Shown: piece by piece, positions 1-9,525 of the stretch
Layout: every line of letters begins with the position of its first letter
How positions within the stretch are numbered: position 1 is the stretch's first letter
Assembly: GCA_902530635.1 (NCBI GenBank)
Contig: CACABC010000004.1
Coordinates: forward strand, 1-64,000
Length of the DNA: 64,000 bases
Direction of reading: 5' to 3'
DNA from: an uncultured Pelagibacteraceae bacterium
GTDB taxonomy: Bacteria > Pseudomonadota > Alphaproteobacteria > Pelagibacterales > Pelagibacteraceae
Program-made: the position numbers and the translations under genes
The notes under the pieces: model-generated
Seen by the model: only the letters and a program-made list of their open reading frames with translations
The model's database searches: none
Told to the model about the DNA's origin: nothing

Positions 1-2642
1 GTTTTGGTGATAAAAAAACAAAAAAAATATTGAATTCTAGAAATATTTTGGGAGGCAAAGGAGCTAACCTTGCTGAAATGGCAAGATTAGGTTTGCCGGT
101 CCCACCAGGGTTCACTATATCTACAAAAATGTGTGAAATTTTTTACAGTAGCAATAAAAAGTTAAGTCAAAAAATATGCAGTGAAATAAAAAAAGAATTA
201 AAAAAAATTGAAATTAAAACAAAAAAGAGATTTGGTGATACTAAAAATCCCCTGTTAATATCAGTTAGATCAGGTTCAAGGGTTTCTATGCCTGGGATGA
301 TGGATACAATTTTGAACCTAGGATTAAATGATAAAACCGTTGAAGCTCTATCTAAAAAAACTTCTAACGAAAGGTTTGCCAAAGATAGTTACAGAAGATT
401 TATACAAATGTACTCAAATGTTGTTTTAGGGATAGAAAGTTATTTATTTGAAGAAATGATTGATAATTATAAACTCACCAAAGGTGTTTTATTAGACACT
501 GAATTAAACTCAGAAGATTGGGATGGCCTAATTAAAAATTTTAAAAGAATAATATTTGAAAAAACCAAAAAGGATTTTCCACAAGATGTTTACGAACAAC
601 TTTTTGGAGCAATTAAATCAGTATTTTTATCTTGGGAAAGTAAAAGAGCAAAAACTTATAGGAAACTTAATCAAATACCAAGCAATTGGGGTACAGCTGT
701 AAACGTTCAATCTATGGTTTTTGGAAACATGGGAAATGATTGTGCTACTGGAGTAGCATTTACAAGAAACCCATCTACAGGAGAAAATAAATTTTTTGGT
801 GAGTATTTAATTAATGCTCAAGGAGAGGATGTTGTAGCAGGCAGCAGGACCCCAAGATATATTACTAAAAAAGCAAAAGAAGATGCCAAAGCTAAAGAAA
901 AGTCAATGGAAGAAGTTATGCCAAAAGTTTTTAAAGAATTAAAAAATATATTTATCAAACTCGAAAAACATTACAAAGATATGCAAGATATTGAGTTTAC
1001 AGTAGAAAATAATAAATTATGGATGTTACAAACTCGAAATGGAAAGCGTACAGCCAAAGCTGCAATTAAAATAGCTGTTGATATGGTAAGTGAAAAATTA
1101 ATTTCGAAAAAAGAAGCAATTTTAAGAATAGATCCAAATACATTGGATACTCTTTTACACCCTACATTAGATGATAAGGTGGAGAAAAAAATAATAGCTA
1201 AAGGTCTACCAGCATCACCTGGAGCAGCAAGTGGCAAGGTAGTTTTTACAGCTGATGAAGCTGAAAGAATGAAAAATCAAAATGAAGATACTATTTTAGT
1301 CAGAGTAGAAACTTCACCCGAAGATATTCATGGTATGCATGCTGCCAAGGGAATATTAACTGCTAGAGGGGGCATGACAAGCCATGCTGCTGTAGTCGCT
1401 AGAGGTATGGGAAGACCGTGTGTTTCAGGTTCTGGAGAAATTAACATAGATTATGAAAGCAAAGAATTTAAGGTTGGAGAACTTTCTATTAAAGAAGGAG
1501 ATAATATAACTATTGATGGAGGAACTGGAAATGTTATGAAAGGAATAGTTCCAACAGTTAAACCAGATATCTCAGGTTATTTTTCAAAGATAATGAAATG
1601 GGCAGACAGTTTTAGAAAATTAAAAGTTAGAACAAATTCTGAAACACCACAAGATACTAAAATGGCTAGAAATTTTGGAGCTGAAGGTATTGGACTGTGT
1701 AGAACTGAACATATGTTTTTTGATGAAGAGAGAATTTTATCTGTAAGACAAATGATAGTTTCAAAAGAATTAGATGACAGAAAAATTGCCTTAGAAAAAT
1801 TACTACCTTATCAAAAGAACGATTTTAAAGAAATTTTTAAAATTATGAGAGGCTTACCAGTAACAGTTAGACTTTTAGACCCCCCTTTACATGAATTTCT
1901 TCCAAAAACCGATAAAGATATGGAAGATTTAGCAAGATCATTAAATTTAGGTGTAAAAGAAATAAAAAATAGGGTGTCAGAGCTACATGAACTAAACCCT
2001 ATGTTGGGCCATAGAGGATGTAGACTGGGTATATCTTTTCCAGAAATTTATGAGATGCAATGCAGGGCAATTTTTACTGCACTTATAGAATGTAAAAAAG
2101 AAAAAATACAGTCAGTTATACCTGAAATAATGATACCGCTTGTATCAACAGAAGATGAGCTGGGAATAATGAGGAAGCTAGTTGATAAAGTGGCCAAAGA
2201 TATTCAAAAAGCCAACAAAGTAAAAATTAATTACTTTATTGGTACTATGATAGAATTACCACGCGCAGCGTTAAGAGCAGCACCAATATCTAAATACGCA
2301 GATTTTTTTAGTTTTGGAACGAATGATTTAACACAAACTACTTTTGGTATAAGCAGAGATGACTCTGGAAAATTTTTAAATGATTACATAGATCATAAAA
2401 TTTTTAATAACGATCCTTTCGTTAGTATTGATAAAGATGGAGTGGGAGAATTAGTAAAAATTGCCTCGCAAAGAGGAAAAAATCAAAATAAAAAACTTAA
2501 ACTAGGCATTTGTGGGGAACACGGTGGTGATCCTAAAAGTATTGAATTTTGCTCAAAAGTTGGATTAAATTATGTATCGTGCTCACCTTTTAGAATTCCA
2601 ATTGCTAGATTAGCAGCCGCTCAAGCCGAGCTTCGAAAGTAA
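1..2642 (+). CDS. ppdK: Pyruvate, phosphate dikinase (5' end cut by window)
   Basis: This enzyme interconverts pyruvate, ATP and phosphate with PEP, AMP and pyrophosphate in the cytoplasm. The frame is open to the left edge: bases 3-29 encode F-G-D-K-K-T-K-K-I, which fits the usual family N-terminus just before the L-G-G-K-G-A-N-L-A-E-M nucleotide-binding segment. The true start is therefore upstream of the window and the TTG at 30 is not a real start. Counting from that TTG, the phosphohistidine lies in G-G-M-T-S-H-A-A-V-V-A-R-G (His about 452, codon at 1383) and the PEP-site cysteine in C-G-E-H-G-G-D-P (about 828). The ATP-grasp, swivelling-His and PEP-binding domains follow in order. A methyltransferase starts 9 bases downstream. 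The identification is secure. Confidence 0.96.
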   Translation, partial: FGDKKTKKILNSRNILGGKGANLAEMARLGLPVPPGFTISTKMCEIFYSSNKKLSQKICSEIKKELKKIEIKTKKRFGDTKNPLLISVRSGSRVSMPGMMDTILNLGLNDKTVEALSKKTSNERFAKDSYRRFIQMYSNVVLGIESYLFEEMIDNYKLTKGVLLDTELNSEDWDGLIKNFKRIIFEKTKKDFPQDVYEQLFGAIKSVFLSWESKRAKTYRKLNQIPSNWGTAVNVQSMVFGNMGNDCATGVAFTRNPSTGENKFFGEYLINAQGEDVVAGSRTPRYITKKAKEDAKAKEKSMEEVMPKVFKELKNIFIKLEKHYKDMQDIEFTVENNKLWMLQTRNGKRTAKAAIKIAVDMVSEKLISKKEAILRIDPNTLDTLLHPTLDDKVEKKIIAKGLPASPGAASGKVVFTADEAERMKNQNEDTILVRVETSPEDIHGMHAAKGILTARGGMTSHAAVVARGMGRPCVSGSGEINIDYESKEFKVGELSIKEGDNITIDGGTGNVMKGIVPTVKPDISGYFSKIMKWADSFRKLKVRTNSETPQDTKMARNFGAEGIGLCRTEHMFFDEERILSVRQMIVSKELDDRKIALEKLLPYQKNDFKEIFKIMRGLPVTVRLLDPPLHEFLPKTDKDMEDLARSLNLGVKEIKNRVSELHELNPMLGHRGCRLGISFPEIYEMQCRAIFTALIECKKEKIQSVIPEIMIPLVSTEDELGIMRKLVDKVAKDIQKANKVKINYFIGTMIELPRAALRAAPISKYADFFSFGTNDLTQTTFGISRDDSGKFLNDYIDHKIFNNDPFVSIDKDGVGELVKIASQRGKNQNKKLKLGICGEHGGDPKSIEFCSKVGLNYVSCSPFRIPIARLAAAQAELRK

Positions 2643-2651
2643 TCTAAAATT

Positions 2652-3374
2652 ATGACTATAGCCGGTAGATCAAAAGAATATTATGCAAAAAATCCAAGCT
2701 ATCATGTTGAAGATGCAGAGTTTAAATGGAATAACTTCAAAAAAGCTATTCTTCTATCTAAAATTGATTTTAGTAAAATTAATAGCATTGGTGAAATAGG
2801 ATGTGGATCAGGGCAAATTCTTTCATTTGCAAAAAAAAGCGGATTATTTAAAGATACCGAATATTTTGGTTATGATACTAATCCAGATGCAATTAATTTA
2901 GCAAAAAGTCTTGATCCATCAATAAAATTTCTTAATGAAGATTTAATAAATAAAAATTTAGAAAAAGAATTTGATATATTGATAGTTTCAGACGTTTTCG
3001 AACACGTTGATGACTACTATGGTTTTTTACGAACGTTAAAGAAAAAAGCCAAATATTTAATATTTAATATTCCCTTACAAATAAACTTTATTTCTCTATT
3101 GAGGAGAAAAAATATTTTTGAAATTTCTTATAATCAGGTTGGACATTTACACTTTTTTTCAAATAAAACAGCTAAACTGGCACTAGAAAAAAGTGGTTAC
3201 CAAATTTTACACACTGCTTATGCTAAAAATAGATTTTTTGAAATAAAAAAACAATTTACAATTAAAAAATTTTTAATTGCTATACCTGAGTTTTTGTTAG
3301 GTTTAATAAATGAAGATTTATCTAGTGATATTTTTGGCGGGTATTCATTAGTAGTAATTACAAAGTCATACTAA
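2652..3374 (+). CDS. Class I SAM-dependent methyltransferase
   Basis: A 240-residue Rossmann-fold methyltransferase. The SAM-binding motif I reads G-E-I-G-C-G-S-G-Q (residues 47-55), followed by an acidic ribose-binding region (Y-D-T-N-P-D) and the motif D-V-F-E-H-V-D typical of the Methyltransf_11/23 group. The C-terminal part is hydrophobic and could form a lid. The substrate cannot be read from the sequence; similar proteins occur in small-molecule and glycan modification. It starts 9 bases after ppdK and is probably co-transcribed with it. Its last 17 bases overlap the 3' end of convergent nadC. Confidence 0.8.
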   Translation: MTIAGRSKEYYAKNPSYHVEDAEFKWNNFKKAILLSKIDFSKINSIGEIGCGSGQILSFAKKSGLFKDTEYFGYDTNPDAINLAKSLDPSIKFLNEDLINKNLEKEFDILIVSDVFEHVDDYYGFLRTLKKKAKYLIFNIPLQINFISLLRRKNIFEISYNQVGHLHFFSNKTAKLALEKSGYQILHTAYAKNRFFEIKKQFTIKKFLIAIPEFLLGLINEDLSSDIFGGYSLVVITKSY

Positions 3375-4188
3375 AATCTATTGCTGAAGTTGAGTGTGTA
3401 ATTTTTCCGATTGAAATTCGCTCAACCCCAGTATTAGCAATCTTTCTCACATTGCTAAGTGTTACTCCACCTGAAGCTTCAGTTTCATAAAATCTTTTTG
3501 ACATTTTAACTGCTTTTTTAAGATTTTTAGGACTCATATTGTCAAATAATACTCTATTAAATTTTAATCCTATAATTTTTTTTAACTGACTTAAATTATC
3601 TACTTCTACAGTTATTTTATTTCCCTTTTTGTTCTTTACAGCTCTTTTAACTAGATTATAAATATTTTTATCAACAGATATATGATTGTCTTTTATTAAA
3701 ATTTCATCGCTTAAATTAAATCTATGGTTAATTCCTCCCCCGAGTCTTACTCCATATTTTTGTATCAATCTTAAATTTGGTAATGTTTTTCTGGTACAAT
3801 ATATTTTACAGGATTTACCTTTTATTTTTTTCACAAATTTATTTGTAGTTGTTGCCACACCTGAAATTAATCCTAGAAAATTAAGAGCAACTCTTTCACT
3901 TTTAAGAATACCTGAAGCTTTACCTTTTAATATAGCTATTACTTTACCTTTATTTACTTTTTTTCCATCCTTTGTTTTAGCCATGAAAGTAATTTTTTTG
4001 TCTGAAATTTTGAAAGCAGTCTTTGCAAAATTCAATCCTCCAACTACACAGTTTTGACCAGCAATTATTTTTGCAGTTACTTTTTTATTTTTAATAACTC
4101 TGGTTGTGATGTCACCGTAAGGCCTAAGATCTTCCCCAAGGGTTTGTTTAACAATTGATTTAATATATTTTTGATTAATTTTTTGCAC
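3358..4188 (-). CDS. nadC: Nicotinate-nucleotide pyrophosphorylase (quinolinate phosphoribosyltransferase)
   Basis: This enzyme converts quinolinate and PRPP to nicotinate mononucleotide, the step after NadA in de novo NAD synthesis. At 276 residues it has normal family length. The signature stretch R-K-T-L-P-N-L-R, then G-G-G-I-N-H-R-F-N-L-S-D, then I-L-I-K-D-N-H carries the basic residues that bind quinolinate, and the C-terminal E-A-S-G-G-V-T phosphate-binding loop is present. The start is GTG, six bases after the nadA stop, so the two form a nadA-nadC operon. No nadB or aspartate dehydrogenase is nearby. The 3' end overlaps the convergent methyltransferase by 17 bases. Confidence 0.95.
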   Translation of the reverse strand: MQKINQKYIKSIVKQTLGEDLRPYGDITTRVIKNKKVTAKIIAGQNCVVGGLNFAKTAFKISDKKITFMAKTKDGKKVNKGKVIAILKGKASGILKSERVALNFLGLISGVATTTNKFVKKIKGKSCKIYCTRKTLPNLRLIQKYGVRLGGGINHRFNLSDEILIKDNHISVDKNIYNLVKRAVKNKKGNKITVEVDNLSQLKKIIGLKFNRVLFDNMSPKNLKKAVKMSKRFYETEASGGVTLSNVRKIANTGVERISIGKITHSTSAIDFSMTL

Positions 4189-4194
4189 TCAAAA

Positions 4195-5169
4195 TTATCT
4201 ACCAATTTCTGCCATTCTCAAAACAGATTTTCTTGCCATTTCAGCAATATTGTGTCCAATTTTAATCTCATTGGTTTCGTTTTGTAAGCAATCGTAGATT
4301 TTATTAAGAGTTATTTTTTTCATATGAGGGCAAAGATTACACGGTCTTATGAATTGAACATTTGGATTTTCAACCTGAACATTATCACTCATTGTACACT
4401 CTGTAACTAACAAAACTTTTTTTGGTTGATTTTCTTTAACATACTTTACCATACTAGAAGTTGAACCTGCGAAGTCAGATGCACTAATTACATCAGGCGG
4501 ACACTCTGGGTGGGCAATTACTTCAATACCAGGGTTTTCTTTTTTAATGTCTTCTACTTCTTTGCCAGTAAATTTTTCATGTACCATACAAGTACCTTGC
4601 CATGAAATAATTTTTACTTTGGTATTTTTTTGAACATAATTTGCCAGGTAGTGATCAGGAAGAAAAATAACTTTTTCAGTTCCTAAAGACTCAACAACTT
4701 TTACAGCATTAGCAGAAGTACAACATATATCTGTTTCTGCTTTTACTTCAGCAGAGGTGTTTACATAAGATACAACTGGAACTCCAGGGTACTTTTCTTT
4801 AAGCATTCTAACATCTGCACCAGTAATAGATTCTGCCAAAGAACAACCAGCTTGCATATCTGGTATTAAAACTTTTTTACTTGGATTCATCAATTTAGCA
4901 GTCTCAGCCATGAAATGAACACCGCACAAAACTATTATCTTAGACTTGGTTTTTGCAGCTTCTAATGCGAGCGCTAAAGAGTCGGCCGATATATCAGCAA
5001 CCCCATGGTATATTTCTGGGGTTTGATAATTATGAGCTAATATTACAGCATCTTTATCTTTTTTTAATTTATTAATTTTTTCAATAATTGGAGCATGAAA
5101 TTTCCACTCTACTTCTGGTACAACTGAAGAAATTTTTTTATAAATTTGCTCTAAATTCTCTGAAGACAT
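4195..5169 (-). CDS. nadA: Quinolinate synthase A
   Basis: This 4Fe-4S enzyme condenses iminoaspartate with dihydroxyacetone phosphate to give quinolinate. It has 324 residues. The three expected cluster cysteines can be placed at Cys82 (L-C-G-V-H-F-M-A-E), Cys194 (W-Q-G-T-C-M-V-H-E) and Cys280 (C-N-L-C-P-H-M-K). The A-H-N-Y-Q-T substrate loop near residue 45 is intact. It is the first gene of a nadA-nadC operon and reads divergently from tRNA-Leu across 62 bases. The oxygen-labile cluster is normal for aerobic members of the family. Confidence 0.96.
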   Translation of the reverse strand: MSSENLEQIYKKISSVVPEVEWKFHAPIIEKINKLKKDKDAVILAHNYQTPEIYHGVADISADSLALALEAAKTKSKIIVLCGVHFMAETAKLMNPSKKVLIPDMQAGCSLAESITGADVRMLKEKYPGVPVVSYVNTSAEVKAETDICCTSANAVKVVESLGTEKVIFLPDHYLANYVQKNTKVKIISWQGTCMVHEKFTGKEVEDIKKENPGIEVIAHPECPPDVISASDFAGSTSSMVKYVKENQPKKVLLVTECTMSDNVQVENPNVQFIRPCNLCPHMKKITLNKIYDCLQNETNEIKIGHNIAEMARKSVLRMAEIGR

Positions 5170-5186
5170 ACAAATAATTTATCAAC

Positions 5187-5215
5187 TTGAACATAAAAAG
5201 TCATTCATTTATTGT
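5187..5215 (+). promoter_or_regulatory. Candidate promoter of tRNA-Leu
   Basis: TTGAAC (5187-5192), a 17-base spacer and TATTGT (5210-5215) resemble a sigma-70 -35/-10 pair. Transcription would start about ten bases before the mature tRNA. The segment also lies in the divergent nadA upstream region. This rests on pattern match only in an AT-rich background. Confidence 0.35.
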
Positions 5216-5231
5216 CGCATATATAGGTAGT

Positions 5232-5315
5232 GCGGTCGTGCTGAAATTGGTAGACAGGCACGCTTGAGGGGCGTGTGGGTTTCCCGTGAGAGTTCGAGTC
5301 TCTCCGACCGCACCA
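5232..5315 (+). tRNA. tRNA-Leu (anticodon GAG)
   Basis: The 84-base class II tRNA can be folded by eye. The acceptor stem GCGGTCG (5232-5238) pairs perfectly with CGACCGC (5305-5311), followed by discriminator A and an encoded CCA (5313-5315). The anticodon stem CACGC/GCGTG encloses the loop TTGAGGG, giving anticodon GAG (5266-5268), which reads CUC and CUU. A long variable arm (GGG-TTT-CCC) and a five-pair T stem (GAGAG/CTCTC) fit tRNA-Leu. The EamA transporter starts nine bases after the CCA. Confidence 0.97.
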
Positions 5316-5323
5316 AAAAATTT

Positions 5324-6184
5324 ATGAGTACAGTTGTATTTTTAGCAGTTTTATTTGCAGCATTCTTACATGCTTTATGGAATAGCATGGTTAAGTCACA
5401 TAAAGACAAACATGTAGCTGTTACAGCAATTGTTTTAGGACATGTACCTGCATCTTTAATAATAATTTTTTTAGTACCAATTCCAGCTGTTGAAAGCATT
5501 CCGTATATAATAGCAAGCGCAATTATCCATCAAGGTTACCAATGGTTCTTACTTACAGCTTACCAATACGGAGACTACACAAGAGTTTATCCTATTGCTC
5601 GTGGATCAGGACCTGTAGTTGTTACAATTGTTTTGCTACTATTTTTTGGAGTGACTTTAAGTGCATATGAATTATTAGGGATCATTGTAATTTCCGTTGG
5701 AATTATAAGTATCAGTACTCAAGATCGGTATTCATTGTTTCCGTGGATTGCTCGTAGAAATGCTAAGGCTATCAGTTATGCTTTGTTAACCGGATTATTT
5801 ATTGGGGGATATTCAATAGTTGATGGATATGGTGCAAGAGCAAGTTTATCTGCACTGAGCTTTATGGGTTGGTCATTTATTGTTAATGCATTAATTTTTC
5901 CAATACTTTTAAAAGTTATGAATAAAGGCGATGTTGTAAAAAAAGTTTTTACCGAAGCTAAATTATTATTTTGGTTTGGAGGCACTATTTCGTATATTGT
6001 TTATGGAATTGTAGTATGGGGTTTTACGGAAGCACCTATACCACTTGTAAGCGCACTAAGAGAAACAAGTGTAATCATAGCTCTTTTAATAGGTACGTTT
6101 TTCCTTAAAGAACGTTTCACAATACTTAAAGCTTTATCTATTTTTATTATTTTCTCTGGAGTTGTTTTGCTTAAATTTTTTTAA
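5324..6184 (+). CDS. EamA/DMT-family membrane transporter
   Basis: A 286-residue integral membrane protein with about ten hydrophobic helices, matching the two five-helix repeats of the drug/metabolite transporter superfamily. The C-terminal repeat ends with the typical R-E-T-S segment and an L-K-E-R-F motif before the last helix. The start is the ATG at 5324; an open frame extends back into the tRNA (to 5264) but cannot be coding there. The substrate cannot be read: family members export amino acids, sugars or metabolites. Its stop shares TTAA with the convergent fhs stop. Confidence 0.85.
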   Translation: MSTVVFLAVLFAAFLHALWNSMVKSHKDKHVAVTAIVLGHVPASLIIIFLVPIPAVESIPYIIASAIIHQGYQWFLLTAYQYGDYTRVYPIARGSGPVVVTIVLLLFFGVTLSAYELLGIIVISVGIISISTQDRYSLFPWIARRNAKAISYALLTGLFIGGYSIVDGYGARASLSALSFMGWSFIVNALIFPILLKVMNKGDVVKKVFTEAKLLFWFGGTISYIVYGIVVWGFTEAPIPLVSALRETSVIIALLIGTFFLKERFTILKALSIFIIFSGVVLLKFF

Positions 6185-7854
6185 AAAAGACCTTCTATAT
6201 CGCCTTCATCATTCAATTTAATAGAATCAGCAGCAGGAATTCTTGGAAGTCCAGGCATGGTCATTATTGAACCACAAACAACAACTAAAAATTCCGCTCC
6301 ACTTGACAATCTAATTTCTCTAATTTGCAATATATGTCCTGACGGAGCTCCTTTTGATTTAGGATCTGTGGAAAAACTATATTGAGTTTTGGCGATACAA
6401 ACCGGGAACTTTCCAAAACCAGCTTTTTCTATTTCTTTAACTTGTTGTTTGATTTTTTCGTCAACCTCAATTCCTTTTGCTCTATAAATTTCTTTTGCTA
6501 TTTTCTCTATCTTTTCCAATACTGGGCTATCATCACTATATAAATATTTAAACTTATTTTTTTCACTTTTTTTACATATTTCAATAACATTATTTGCTAG
6601 ATCTTTTGTTCCTTCTCCACCGTTAGCCCAATGTTTACAAAGGTTTACTTTGACTTCTAGTTTAGAACAAAATTCTTTAATTATCTCGATTTCTTTGTCA
6701 GTATCCACAACAAAATGATTTATTGCCACCACAACTTCTAAACCAAACTTTTTTATATTTTCTATATGCCTTTCTAGATTAGGAAGACCTTTTTTCAGTG
6801 CATTTATGTTTTCTTTTTTAAGATCATCTTTCTCTACACCCCCATGCATTTTCAATGCTCGTATAGTTGCAACAAGAACGACACAATTAGGTTGAATTCC
6901 TGCTTTACGACATTTGATGTCTAAAAATTTTTCAGCTCCAAGATCAGCACCAAAACCAGCCTCGGTAATCACATATTCGGATAATTTTAAAGCAGTTTTT
7001 GTTGCAAGGACCGAGTTACAACCATGCGCAATATTTGCAAAAGGGCCCCCATGAATAATTGCTAGATTATTTTCTAAAGTTTGAACGGCATTAGGTCTTA
7101 TTGCTTCTTTAAGCAATACAGTCATTGGCCCATGAGCCCTTAAGTCTTTTGCATAGATAGGTTTTTTATCTTTTGTATAAGCAACCGTAATGTTTCCTAT
7201 TTTTTTTTCTAAATCTTTTACGTTATTTGACAAGCAAAATATCGCCATTACTTCAGAGGCTACAGTAATATCAAAACTATCATCTCGTGGTACATTGCTT
7301 TTTAATTTTTCCAAATTAATTTTTATTTTCCTTAATCCACGATCATTCAAATCAACTACACGCTTCCAAACTATATTTTCAGGATCTATATTTAATTTAT
7401 TTCCCCAATAAATATGATTATCTATCAAAGCTGATAAAAGATTATGGGCTGAAGTGATTGCATGAAAGTCGCCAGTAAAATGTAAATTAATTTGTTCCAT
7501 AGGTATAACTTGTGCATAACCGCCCCCAGCCGCTCCACCTTTCATACCAAAAGATGGTCCTAAACTAGGCTCTCTTAAACAGACAATAGATTTCTTTCCA
7601 ATCTTATTTAAACCATCACTTAAACCAACCGATGTAGTTGTTTTTCCTTCACCTGCAGGGGTCGGAGTTATAGCTGTTACTAAAATCAAGTTACTTTTTT
7701 TTTCTTTTAATTTTTCAATGTACTCAAAATTAAGTTTTGCTATATGACGACCCATGGGACTGAATGATAAAGGATCATTAGGAACATTAAATTTTTTAAG
7801 CACATCACCAATAGGCTTAATTTTAGCGGATCTTGCAATTTTAATATCAGACAT
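6181..7854 (-). CDS. fhs: Formate--tetrahydrofolate ligase
   Basis: This enzyme makes 10-formyl-THF from formate, THF and ATP; in the reverse direction it releases formate with ATP gain. At 557 residues it has normal length. The P-loop [10 protein letters not shown] lies at residues 65-74, followed by the family stretches [14 protein letters not shown] and F-T-G-D-F-H-A-I-T, and the C-terminal G-L-P-R-I-P-A-A. It fits C1 oxidation of methylated compounds in marine alphaproteobacteria (inference). The FkbM gene ends 62 bases upstream on the same strand; a YgfZ folate protein lies one gene further on. Confidence 0.97.
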   Translation of the reverse strand: MSDIKIARSAKIKPIGDVLKKFNVPNDPLSFSPMGRHIAKLNFEYIEKLKEKKSNLILVTAITPTPAGEGKTTTSVGLSDGLNKIGKKSIVCLREPSLGPSFGMKGGAAGGGYAQVIPMEQINLHFTGDFHAITSAHNLLSALIDNHIYWGNKLNIDPENIVWKRVVDLNDRGLRKIKINLEKLKSNVPRDDSFDITVASEVMAIFCLSNNVKDLEKKIGNITVAYTKDKKPIYAKDLRAHGPMTVLLKEAIRPNAVQTLENNLAIIHGGPFANIAHGCNSVLATKTALKLSEYVITEAGFGADLGAEKFLDIKCRKAGIQPNCVVLVATIRALKMHGGVEKDDLKKENINALKKGLPNLERHIENIKKFGLEVVVAINHFVVDTDKEIEIIKEFCSKLEVKVNLCKHWANGGEGTKDLANNVIEICKKSEKNKFKYLYSDDSPVLEKIEKIAKEIYRAKGIEVDEKIKQQVKEIEKAGFGKFPVCIAKTQYSFSTDPKSKGAPSGHILQIREIRLSSGAEFLVVVCGSIMTMPGLPRIPAADSIKLNDEGDIEGLF

Positions 7855-7916
7855 AAAATTAGTTATCGGCCCTCTATATCTAAAAAAGGCTGATCTGTAT
7901 ATATACTTTTATTAAT

Positions 7917-8591
7917 TTAAGATTTTTTAAATATATGACTAAAGACCCCTGACCAAATCCTTTTATATTCTTTAATCTTCAAAAAATTAAATATATCGCT
8001 ATCTTCATTATTTTCTTCAATTACCTCAATACAAATTAATTTCGGAGAATATTTTTCAAAATCAAGTGACTCCAAAACATCCATATCGGCTCCCTCAACA
8101 TCTATATCCAAAAAGTCAATTTTTTTATTAGCAAACTTGGATTCATCTAAAATTGAAGTTAATGTTTTAGATATGATTTTTCTTATTTTAACTTCTCCCT
8201 GAAAACTTTTTTTAATTTGTTCTTTCTTAATGGTTGAAAGTTGCGATAATTTCTTTTGAAAGTACATTTCGATTTCACCTTCATTTTTTGATACAGCTAA
8301 ATTTAAATTAATATCTCTGGGTCTTAATTGATCAAAAAGTTTTATTGAAAAATCACTTATATCAATATTTATACCCTCCCATCCTTTATTATAAAGCAGC
8401 ATTGTATTATTTCTCTCTATAGGGTGATACGAACCAACATCAACATAAAAACCATTTTTTTTATTATCAAAATATTTGACTATTTCAGTATCTTCGCCAT
8501 CCATCGAGTATGATTTTCTTTTTAAAAAACATCGATTTTTTAAATATAGATTTTGAAGTATATGAACTTTTTCAAAAAAATTAGATAACAT
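7917..8591 (-). CDS. FkbM-family methyltransferase
   Basis: A 224-residue SAM-dependent methyltransferase of the FkbM group. Motif I is F-Y-V-D-V-G-S-Y-H-P followed by N-N-T, a common FkbM pattern. The later segment I-D-F-L-D-I-D-V-E-G-A-D matches the family core (K-I-D-V-E-G), and C-I-E-V-I-E-E-N follows. FkbM proteins often O-methylate sugars in surface glycans, but the substrate here is unknown. It starts 9 bases after the ygfZ stop on the same strand, so ygfZ-fkbM and possibly fhs are co-transcribed. Confidence 0.85.
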   Translation of the reverse strand: MLSNFFEKVHILQNLYLKNRCFLKRKSYSMDGEDTEIVKYFDNKKNGFYVDVGSYHPIERNNTMLLYNKGWEGINIDISDFSIKLFDQLRPRDINLNLAVSKNEGEIEMYFQKKLSQLSTIKKEQIKKSFQGEVKIRKIISKTLTSILDESKFANKKIDFLDIDVEGADMDVLESLDFEKYSPKLICIEVIEENNEDSDIFNFLKIKEYKRIWSGVFSHIFKKS

Positions 8592-8600
8592 ATTTTAATT

Positions 8601-9488
8601 TTAGTTAAGCCAAGTAGGCTTAATTAATTTTATTTTTAATCCGTCGCAGCTAAAGTCTTTATCCATAAAATCTTTACCAATATTATCAAATTTAATTAGA
8701 GCAAACGGATATTGACCTCCAATTAATACTTTTCCAATACTCTCATTTTTGAAACTTATTTCACTTCCAGATTTAATATTTTTTTTCGTTTCAATAGGCA
8801 TTAATCTTTTTCTAATTTTATTCTTCATTTTCATTCTAGCAGTATTCTCCTGACCTACATAACAGCCTTTTTTAAAATCTATACCGTTCAACTCTTCAAA
8901 ATTACATTCTAAACCAAAAAGTTTTTCTTGAAGGTCTTTAGTATTAATTTGAGCTATGCCCAACTTATGACTAAAATCATAATATTTTTCAGAATCTTCT
9001 AATTTTAATCCTAATTTTTTAATAGACATATAAAGTTTTTCTAGATTTATAATTACTCTAGCACCCAAATTTATATTTCTTGGATCTATTAAAAATGGAT
9101 CATCTCTATAATTAATTGTAAAACCCAACTCATTTTTTGCATTGTCCAAGGTGAGAAATTTTTCATTACTTATAGCAGCGACTTGAAATTCATTTGATAA
9201 ATTCAAAATCTCAATTTTTGAATTAAGCTTATACATTTCTAACTTATTTATGAGGTCATCAATTTGATTTATTTCACAATCTAGAAAATAACCGTGTTTG
9301 TGTTTTACAATAATAAAATCAAATAAATACTTTCCTTGAGGAGTTAGTAATGAGGAAAAAGCACTAAGTGTATTGCTTACTTTATTTAAATCATTAGTTA
9401 CAATGTTTTGCAAAAAATCTCTGGAGTCCTCTCCACTTATGTGCACAATTCCTCTATCTTTTAAAATAAATATTTGATCTTTTTTCAT
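8601..9488 (-). CDS. ygfZ: YgfZ/GcvT-like folate-binding Fe-S maintenance protein
   Basis: A 295-residue paralogue of glycine-cleavage T protein. The diagnostic motif K-G-C-Y-V-G-Q-E is complete (residues 207-214), with the functional Cys209. In well-studied relatives YgfZ (IBA57 in mitochondria) uses folate to help build or repair Fe-S clusters. The N-terminal R-G-I-V-H-I-S-G-E-D segment is the usual aminomethyltransferase-like start. It reads divergently from pyrC across only 37 bases. The nearby fhs gene also handles folate, but a functional link is inference. Confidence 0.93.
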   Translation of the reverse strand: MKKDQIFILKDRGIVHISGEDSRDFLQNIVTNDLNKVSNTLSAFSSLLTPQGKYLFDFIIVKHKHGYFLDCEINQIDDLINKLEMYKLNSKIEILNLSNEFQVAAISNEKFLTLDNAKNELGFTINYRDDPFLIDPRNINLGARVIINLEKLYMSIKKLGLKLEDSEKYYDFSHKLGIAQINTKDLQEKLFGLECNFEELNGIDFKKGCYVGQENTARMKMKNKIRKRLMPIETKKNIKSGSEISFKNESIGKVLIGGQYPFALIKFDNIGKDFMDKDFSCDGLKIKLIKPTWLN

Positions 9489-9525
9489 ATTTAAAGTTTA
9501 TATTGTATAATATATTTAACAAAAT

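Noticed and set aside
30-32. TTG at 30 as the start of ppdK
   Set aside because: The frame is open to the left edge and bases 3-29 encode residues expected in the family, so the gene is cut by the window.
5232-5315. tRNA-Leu as an attachment site for an integrated element
   Set aside because: No integrase, no repeat of the tRNA 3' end noticed nearby, and the flanking genes are ordinary metabolism or transport genes.
5264-5323. Upstream extension of the EamA transporter frame (20 extra codons)
   Set aside because: It begins inside tRNA-Leu; the ATG at 5324 gives a normal N-terminal helix.
7855-7916. Folate or other riboswitch before fhs
   Set aside because: The 62-base gap is short and I could not fold a stable, recognisable structure.
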